Source: Rodentibacter sp. JRC1 (GTDB lineage Bacteria > Pseudomonadota > Gammaproteobacteria > Enterobacterales > Pasteurellaceae). Taken from it: a stretch of 64,000 nt of DNA. The position numbers were made by a program, and so were the translations under genes. The stretch is taken from contig NZ_BPWA01000001.1 in the NCBI RefSeq assembly GCF_020521555.1, positions 62,001 to 126,000 on the forward strand. The letters are read 5' to 3'. The notes beneath the pieces were generated by a model, which was not told the DNA's origin, ran no database searches, and saw nothing but the letters and a program-made list of their open reading frames with translations. Shown here piece by piece: positions 58,042 to 64,000 of the stretch (the first letter of the stretch is position 1; each line of letters opens with the position of its first letter).

Positions 58042-58623
58042 ATGGCAAATATTCTTTTTTTAGATAATTTCGATTCCTTCACTTACAATTTAGCGGATCA
58101 ATTCCGAGTGTTGGGACATCAAGTCAAAATTTATCGCAATGATTGCGATTTGAAAGTAGTTGTGGAAGCCGCATTGAATACACCGGAAACGATTCTTGCG
58201 CTTTCTCCCGGCCCCGGCTCACCGGCTGAAGCAGGGATTTTATTGCCGTTAATTGAACGTTTGAAAGATCATGTGCCAATTATCGGCATTTGTTTAGGGC
58301 ACCAAGCCTTAATTCAAGCCTTTGGCGGAAAAGTTGTGCATGCCGGTGAAGTGTTACACGGAAAGGTTTCCAAAATCACTCACGATGGTAAAGCAATGTT
58401 TAAAAATTTGGCAAATCCAATGCCGGTCGCACGTTATCATTCTCTAATGGGACAGGATTTACCGGAAGAATTTATCGTCAATGCAGAATATAACGGTATC
58501 ATTATGGCAATTCGCCACCGCGATTTACCAATCTGTGCATACCAATTCCATCCGGAAAGTATTTTAACCGTTCAAGGTTCACAACTACTACAGCAATCCA
58601 TTGAATGGTTGTTGAATAGATAA
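58042..58623 (+). CDS. trpG: Anthranilate synthase component II (glutamine amidotransferase)
   Basis: TrpG releases ammonia from glutamine for TrpE. The 193-residue protein is a stand-alone class I amidotransferase with catalytic C84 in GICLGHQAL, and the His-Glu pair in YQFHPESI near 170. Unlike E. coli it is not fused to TrpD. I use the ATG at 58042 (AAGGA seven bases upstream); the ATG three bases earlier is equally possible, while the longer frame overlaps trpE. Confidence 0.95.
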   Translation: MANILFLDNFDSFTYNLADQFRVLGHQVKIYRNDCDLKVVVEAALNTPETILALSPGPGSPAEAGILLPLIERLKDHVPIIGICLGHQALIQAFGGKVVHAGEVLHGKVSKITHDGKAMFKNLANPMPVARYHSLMGQDLPEEFIVNAEYNGIIMAIRHRDLPICAYQFHPESILTVQGSQLLQQSIEWLLNR

Positions 58624-58636
58624 AATTGAAATTTAA

Positions 58637-59068
<432 letters not shown>

Positions 59069-59111
59069 CAGAGAAAGCGACGTCCAAAAATAATAAAATA
59101 AGGAACGAACT

Positions 59112-60113
59112 ATGCAACACGACCAATTATTAGAACAGCTTTATACCGGAAATCAACTTTCAACTGAAGAAAGTACCGCACTTTTTAATGCCGTCATTCA
59201 AGGAAAACTCTCGAATGAGCAAATCGCAGCGATGCTTATCGCCTTAAAAGTACGCGATGCAACCATTGATGAAATTAGCGGAGCCGTAGCAGCTTCATTA
59301 CAAAATGCCAAAATATTTCCACGCCCAACCTATCCTTTTGCGGATATTGTCGGCACAGGTGGAGACGGACAAAATACCATCAATATTTCCACCGCAAGTT
59401 GTATCACTGCGGCAGCAATGGACGTAAAAGTTGCCAAACACGGCAATCGTAGCGTTTCCAGCCAATCCGGTGCAAGTGATGTGTTGAGTGCTTTAGGCGT
59501 CAATGTAAATATGTCATCGGAAACCGCCCGCCAAGCTTTAGATGAAATCGGCGTATGTTTTTTGTTTGCACAGCAATATCATTCCGGCTTTCGTCACGTT
59601 GCACCGGTTCGAACCGCATTGAAAACACGCACGATCTTTAATATCCTCGGTCCATTAATTAATCCGGCACGTCCAAATTATAGCTTATTAGGTGTTTATG
59701 CACCCGAATTGGTGAAAACCTATGCGGATACAGCCCTAGCCCTTGGTCACGAACATACTTTTGTCGTCTATGGTTCGGGATTAGATGAAGTTGCGTTGCA
59801 TGGTGAGACTCAAGTGGCGGAAGTGAAAAACGGAAGAGTTGATTACTTCACCCTAACACCGGAAGATTTCGGCTTAAAAACACAATCATTAGCAAGCCTA
59901 CGCGGCGGTGAGCCACAAGAAAATGCCAAAATACTGACCGCACTCTTGCAAGGTAAAGGCAAAACGGAACACGCCAATGCCGTTGCAGCCAATACTGCAT
60001 TATTATTAAAACTATTCGGACAAGAAGATCTCAAACAAAATACCCAAAATGTATTGGAAACTTTGGCGAGTGGTAAAGCATTTGAGACATTGCAAAAATT
60101 AGTGCAGTATTAA
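59112..60113 (+). CDS. trpD: Anthranilate phosphoribosyltransferase
   Basis: TrpD joins anthranilate to PRPP. The 333-residue protein has the PRPP-binding [34 protein letters not shown], and the anthranilate-contacting [16 protein letters not shown] [28 protein letters not shown] and the DEVALHGET segment are also conserved. It is a free-standing enzyme, separate from trpG, and 43 bp after the tautomerase-like gene. It ends 57 bp before trpC. Confidence 0.96.
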   Translation: MQHDQLLEQLYTGNQLSTEESTALFNAVIQGKLSNEQIAAMLIALKVRDATIDEISGAVAASLQNAKIFPRPTYPFADIVGTGGDGQNTINISTASCITAAAMDVKVAKHGNRSVSSQSGASDVLSALGVNVNMSSETARQALDEIGVCFLFAQQYHSGFRHVAPVRTALKTRTIFNILGPLINPARPNYSLLGVYAPELVKTYADTALALGHEHTFVVYGSGLDEVALHGETQVAEVKNGRVDYFTLTPEDFGLKTQSLASLRGGEPQENAKILTALLQGKGKTEHANAVAANTALLLKLFGQEDLKQNTQNVLETLASGKAFETLQKLVQY

Positions 60114-60170
60114 TCATACAGTATATGGATTTGTAAATTAAAGCATTCCCCACAATTAAAAGGCAACATA

Positions 60171-61601
60171 ATGATTATTCAAGATTTCTCAAAACCCATA
60201 GATTCCGCCACGGTGCTACAAAAAATCGTACTCGACAAAGCCATGTGGGTAAAAACGAAAGAAGCGGAATTTCCGTTAAGTGAATTTCAGCAAAACATCT
60301 CGAAATCCGACCGCTCTTTTTATGATGCCCTTGCTAAAGGTTCATATAAAAAGCCCGCTTATATTTTGGAATGTAAAAAAGCGTCACCATCAAAAGGCTT
60401 AATTCGTTCCGAATTCAATTTAACCGAAATCGCCAACGTATATAAACACTACGCCTCTGCGGTTTCCGTCCTTACCGATGAAAAATATTTTCAGGGCAGT
60501 TTTGAATTTCTGCCACAGGTACGCAATATCGTGCAACAACCTGTGTTGTGCAAAGATTTTATGATCAGCGAATATCAGGTTTATCTTGCCCGTTATTATC
60601 AGGCAGATGCTATTCTCTTAATGCTTTCCGTCGTAAACGATAATACTTACCAAATGTTGGCAGATCTTGCGCATTCTCTAGGGATGGGCGTACTAACAGA
60701 AACTGCAAATGAAAAGGAATTTGAACGAGCACTTGCGCTTGGTGCAAAAATTATCGGTGTAAATAATCGCAATTTGCACGATCTCAGTGTAGATTTGAAC
60801 TGCATAGTAAAACTCACTGAAAAATATGCGGATCGTATTCCTGCAGACATTCGTATTATTAGCGAATCGGGTATCTATAATCATCATCAGATTCGTCAAT
60901 TACAAAATGTGGCACACGGTTTTTTAATCGGTAGTAGCCTAATGGGAAACAAAGATCTCAATAACGCGGTTCGCGCCATCATATTCGGCGAAAACAAAGT
61001 ATGCGGTTTAACACGAACACAAGATGTTAAAAACGCCTACGAAAATGGTGCGCTTTATGGGGGATTAATCTTCGCCGAACATTCAAAACGCTGTGTGAGC
61101 TTACGTCAAGCACAGGAATTAGTTACTGCTGCTCCACTTCGTTTTGTCGGTGTTTTTCAAAATCAAGAAATGGAGTTTATTGTAAAAATAGCCCAACAAC
61201 TACAACTCTATGCGGTGCAATTACATGGTGATGAAAGCGCTGAATTTATCACAGCTCTTCGTACAAAATTGCCCGAATTTACCCAAATTTGGAAAGCGGT
61301 TTCAGTGAATTCGGAAGAAAAAAGTGCGGTCAATATTGTCGATGATCCAAATGTTGCGCGTTATATTTTTGACAGTCAAACTGCAAATCAACAAGGTGGC
61401 ACGGGCAAAACCTTTGATTGGTCTTTAATTCCTGAAAATTTGAAACACAAAATTCTATTGGCTGGTGGCATTTCACCGGAAAATAGTGAACAAGCAATGC
61501 AGCAAAATTGCTTAGGCTTAGATCTTAATTCCGGTGTAGAAACCTCACCGGGTATCAAAGATGAAACCAAAGTGCGGTCGGTTTTTGAGAAAATTTTATA
61601 A
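60171..61601 (+). CDS. trpCF: Bifunctional indole-3-glycerol-phosphate synthase / PRA isomerase
   Basis: This fused enzyme carries out two consecutive steps from phosphoribosylanthranilate to indole-3-glycerol phosphate. In 476 residues the N-terminal TrpC barrel (to about 255) has [27 protein letters not shown] and [13 protein letters not shown] with SESGI. The C-terminal TrpF barrel has [12 protein letters not shown] and [15 protein letters not shown]. The C-F fusion is the gamma-proteobacterial arrangement. ydfG follows after 87 bp. Confidence 0.96.
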   Translation: MIIQDFSKPIDSATVLQKIVLDKAMWVKTKEAEFPLSEFQQNISKSDRSFYDALAKGSYKKPAYILECKKASPSKGLIRSEFNLTEIANVYKHYASAVSVLTDEKYFQGSFEFLPQVRNIVQQPVLCKDFMISEYQVYLARYYQADAILLMLSVVNDNTYQMLADLAHSLGMGVLTETANEKEFERALALGAKIIGVNNRNLHDLSVDLNCIVKLTEKYADRIPADIRIISESGIYNHHQIRQLQNVAHGFLIGSSLMGNKDLNNAVRAIIFGENKVCGLTRTQDVKNAYENGALYGGLIFAEHSKRCVSLRQAQELVTAAPLRFVGVFQNQEMEFIVKIAQQLQLYAVQLHGDESAEFITALRTKLPEFTQIWKAVSVNSEEKSAVNIVDDPNVARYIFDSQTANQQGGTGKTFDWSLIPENLKHKILLAGGISPENSEQAMQQNCLGLDLNSGVETSPGIKDETKVRSVFEKIL

Positions 61602-61688
61602 ACCAACGGCTAGTGCTTAATCAATCCAACATGTGCGAATGAAAATCTGATGAAATTTGACCGCACTTCACATTCATAAGGAGACAAT

Positions 61689-62447
61689 ATGTCTAGAATA
61701 GCGTTAGTAACCGGTGCCACAGCCGGCTTTGGAACGGCAATTTGCCGCACATTAATAGATGCAGACTATCGTGTTATTGGCACAGGACGCCGTACGGAAC
61801 GTTTAGCCCTTCTTCACACCGAACTGGGCGAACAATTTCTTCCTCTCGCCTTTGATGTTTCTGATCGTATCGCAACACAACAAGCGATCCAATCGCTACC
61901 AAAGGAATGGCAAAAAATTGATTTACTGGTGAACAATGCAGGGCTTGCGCTGGGTTTGGAAACCGCAGACCAAGCAAATCTTGATGATTGGGAGAAAATG
62001 GTTGATACGAATATTAAAGGTTTAATTAATATAACCCGCTTTGTATTGCCTCAGATGGTGGAACGTAACACGGGACATATCATTAACTTAGGTTCAATTG
62101 CAGGTACTTACCCTTATCCGGGGGGAAATGTATATGGCGGAACGAAAGCCTTTGTTAAACAATTCAGTTTAAACTTACGGGCAGATCTCGCCGGTAAAAA
62201 TATTCGTGTTTCCAATATTGAACCGGGACTTTGCGGCGGTACGGAATTTTCAAATGTCCGTTTTAAAGGCGATGATGAACGGGCCGAAAAACTTTATGAA
62301 AATGTGTCATACGTTACGCCACAAGATATTGCCAATATTGTGTTATGGCTCAACCAACAACCGGAACACGTAAACATCAATCGTATTGAAGTGATGCCGA
62401 CCGCACAAACTTTCAATCCATTAAAAGTAACGAAAAACTCAAATTAA
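61689..62447 (+). CDS. ydfG: NADP-dependent 3-hydroxy acid dehydrogenase YdfG (SDR)
   Basis: YdfG is a short-chain dehydrogenase that oxidises 3-hydroxy acids such as L-allo-threonine and serine. The 252-residue protein has the cofactor motif TGATAGFGTAI near residue 8, NNAGLALG, the catalytic serine in NLGSIAGTYPYPG, and YGGTK with the tyrosine and lysine. GTGRRTER suggests NADP. It lies between trpCF and trpB, 18 bp before the latter, so it is co-transcribed with trpBA. A role connected with serine supply is inference. Confidence 0.92.
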   Translation: MSRIALVTGATAGFGTAICRTLIDADYRVIGTGRRTERLALLHTELGEQFLPLAFDVSDRIATQQAIQSLPKEWQKIDLLVNNAGLALGLETADQANLDDWEKMVDTNIKGLINITRFVLPQMVERNTGHIINLGSIAGTYPYPGGNVYGGTKAFVKQFSLNLRADLAGKNIRVSNIEPGLCGGTEFSNVRFKGDDERAEKLYENVSYVTPQDIANIVLWLNQQPEHVNINRIEVMPTAQTFNPLKVTKNSN

Positions 62448-62465
62448 AAATAACAAGGAAACACA

Positions 62466-63662
62466 ATGTCAGAGCCCATTCTAAATCCGTATTTCGGTGA
62501 ATTTGGCGGTATGTATGTGCCGGAAATTCTAATACCGGTATTACAACAACTAGAAAAAGCCTTTGTGGAGGCGCAAGCCGATCCGCAATTTCAACAGGAA
62601 TTTCAGGATTTGTTAAAAAATTATGCGGGCAGACCAACCGCACTTACTCTTTGCCGTAATCTGACCAAAGGCACGAAAGCAAAAATTTATCTTAAACGTG
62701 AAGATCTATTGCACGGCGGTGCCCATAAAACCAATCAAGTGCTTGGGCAAATCTTACTGGCGAAACGTATGGGAAAAACCCGTATTATCGCAGAAACAGG
62801 CGCGGGGCAGCACGGTGTAGCAACTGCTCTTGCCTGTGCGATGCTGGATATGCCTTGCCATGTTTATATGGGGGCAAAAGATGTGGAACGTCAATCACCA
62901 AATGTATTCCGTATGCGTTTAATGGGCGCAGAAGTCATTCCGGTGCAAAAAGGTTCTTGTTCGCTGAAAGACGCTTGTTGTGAAGCAATGCGTGATTGGT
63001 CTGCTAACTATGAAACCACCCACTATTTACTCGGTACGGCAGCAGGTCCTCACCCGTTCCCAACCATTGTTCGTGAATTTCAAAAAATGATTGGTGAAGA
63101 AACCAAACGCCAGATTTTGGAATGTGAAGGCCGATTGCCGGATGCGGTGATTGCCGCTGTTGGTGGAGGTTCAAATGCAATCGGTATGTTCACCGATTTT
63201 ATTGATGAATCCAGCGTACGTTTAATCGGCGTAGAGCCTGCAGGTAAAGGCATTGAAACGGGTGAGCACGGCGCACCGCTAGGTCACGCTAAAGTCGGTA
63301 TCTATTTCGGAATGAAATCACCACTTATGCAAACGCCGGATGGTCAGGTGGAAGAATCTTATTCTGTTTCTGCGGGTTTGGACTTCCCTTCCGTTGGCCC
63401 TCAGCACGCTTATTTACAAAGCATTGGACGTGCCGAATATCCTTCTATCACTGATGATGAAGCCCTAAATGCGTTCCAAGAACTTGCGAAACACGAAGGA
63501 ATTATTCCGGCTCTTGAAAGCGCTCATGCGCTTGCTCAGGCATTAAAAATGATTCATCAAGAACCCAATAAAGAACAAATTCTTGTTGTGAATTTATCCG
63601 GTCGCGGTGATAAAGATATTTTCACCGTAGATAAGATTTTAACTGAAAAAGGAATGAAATGA
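62466..63662 (+). CDS. trpB: Tryptophan synthase beta subunit
   Basis: TrpB condenses indole with serine using PLP. The 398-residue protein has the PLP lysine K88 in [25 protein letters not shown], the phosphate-binding VGGGSNAIG and NLSGRGDKD at the C-terminus. The start [20 protein letters not shown] is typical. AACAAGGAA precedes the ATG. The stop overlaps the trpA start by one base (TGATG), so synthesis of the two subunits is coupled. Confidence 0.97.
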   Translation: MSEPILNPYFGEFGGMYVPEILIPVLQQLEKAFVEAQADPQFQQEFQDLLKNYAGRPTALTLCRNLTKGTKAKIYLKREDLLHGGAHKTNQVLGQILLAKRMGKTRIIAETGAGQHGVATALACAMLDMPCHVYMGAKDVERQSPNVFRMRLMGAEVIPVQKGSCSLKDACCEAMRDWSANYETTHYLLGTAAGPHPFPTIVREFQKMIGEETKRQILECEGRLPDAVIAAVGGGSNAIGMFTDFIDESSVRLIGVEPAGKGIETGEHGAPLGHAKVGIYFGMKSPLMQTPDGQVEESYSVSAGLDFPSVGPQHAYLQSIGRAEYPSITDDEALNAFQELAKHEGIIPALESAHALAQALKMIHQEPNKEQILVVNLSGRGDKDIFTVDKILTEKGMK

Positions 63663-64000
63663 TGAGCCGTTTTGAAACTAAATTTACTTCGCTCCAAGCA
63701 AAAAATGAAGGAGCATTCGTTCCTTTTGTCACATTATGTGACCCAACATTCGACCGCTCTTTTGAAATTATTTGCACTTTAGTTGAAAATGGTGCGGATG
63801 CCTTAGAACTCGGTTTTCCATTTTCTGATCCGCTTTTAGACGGGCCGGTTATTCAGGCAGCAAACAATCGTGCATTGAATGCAGGTCATAGCACGGAAGA
63901 TAGCTTTAAATTGATCGAAAAAGTGCGGTCAAAATATCCGGAGATTCCGATTAGTCTTCTTCTCTGTGCTAATCTTATTTTCGCAAAAGGTCTTGATAAG
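63662..64000 (+). CDS. trpA: Tryptophan synthase alpha subunit (partial, 5' end)
   Basis: TrpA cleaves indole-3-glycerol phosphate and channels indole to TrpB. Only the first 113 codons are in the window; the gene runs off the right edge. The catalytic residues are visible: E49 in [11 protein letters not shown] and D60 in [15 protein letters not shown]. The ATG overlaps the trpB stop. The frame carries both a normal uptake signal near 63919 and the variant with GAGCGGTC at 63752-63763. Confidence 0.96.
   Translation, partial: MSRFETKFTSLQAKNEGAFVPFVTLCDPTFDRSFEIICTLVENGADALELGFPFSDPLLDGPVIQAANNRALNAGHSTEDSFKLIEKVRSKYPEIPISLLLCANLIFAKGLDK

Overview
The window is a continuous stretch of Pasteurellaceae chromosome, most likely Haemophilus, Aggregatibacter or Pasteurella. 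Two things show this. The DNA uptake signal AAGTGCGGT and its complement recur in at least 40 places, often as inverted pairs that double as terminators. Nearly every gene is a close match to H. influenzae-type housekeeping genes (mukFEB, two-gene ferritin locus, moaACDE, nusA-infB, ygiW-qseBC, trp). The base composition is AT-rich throughout. I see no prophage, integron, CRISPR array, intact insertion sequence or secretion system; this is mostly core genome.

Layout, left to right: the end of topA, a small REP-containing repeat, a DUF4198 exported protein, uspE and fnr (1-3507); a tRNA-Leu and the phosphate regulon pstSCAB-phoBR with phoU convergent to it (3500-10635); the tRNA thiolation pair ttcA-tusE and the mukFEB condensin operon (10739-18804); a DMT transporter, sbcB, then ftnA-ftnB behind a 750-bp non-coding region (18876-22938); moaACDE with a probable Moco riboswitch, divergent from yvcK/ybhK, then thiI (23027-27986); xseB-ispA-dxs, then lrgA-lrgB-dgt (28162-33824); a nuclease-csdA-csdE-DUF2310 cluster, a second REP-containing repeat, queF, ppnN and TyrR-controlled tyrA (34003-40567); the initiator tRNA-rimP-nusA-infB block and rbfA-truB on the minus strand (40655-47040); a kinase-fold protein coupled to a tiny glycine-rich lipoprotein, a DUF1439 protein, ygiW-qseB-qseC, an ACP-like protein and thrS (47138-53818); azoR, the hipBA toxin-antitoxin pair, and a contiguous trp cluster trpE-trpG-tautomerase-trpD-trpCF-ydfG-trpB-trpA that runs off the right end (54090-64000).

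Regulatory sites are unusually readable. They include a Pho box before pstS, paired TyrR boxes before tyrA, a TrpR operator over the trpE -10 box, four HipB operators at an exact 28-bp period before hipBA, a ThrRS translational operator before thrS, a QseB-type direct repeat before ygiW, a Moco riboswitch before moaA, and tandem terminators between the initiator tRNA and rimP.

The best candidates for a second look are the paired TIR/REP repeats (479-628 and 36939-37106), the kinase/lipoprotein pair at 47138-48012, the 34-bp palindrome ahead of the ferritin genes, the trp-operon tautomerase homologue without Pro-1, and a 32-residue single-pass membrane ORF next to fnr. I did not find a convincing wholly new multi-gene system.
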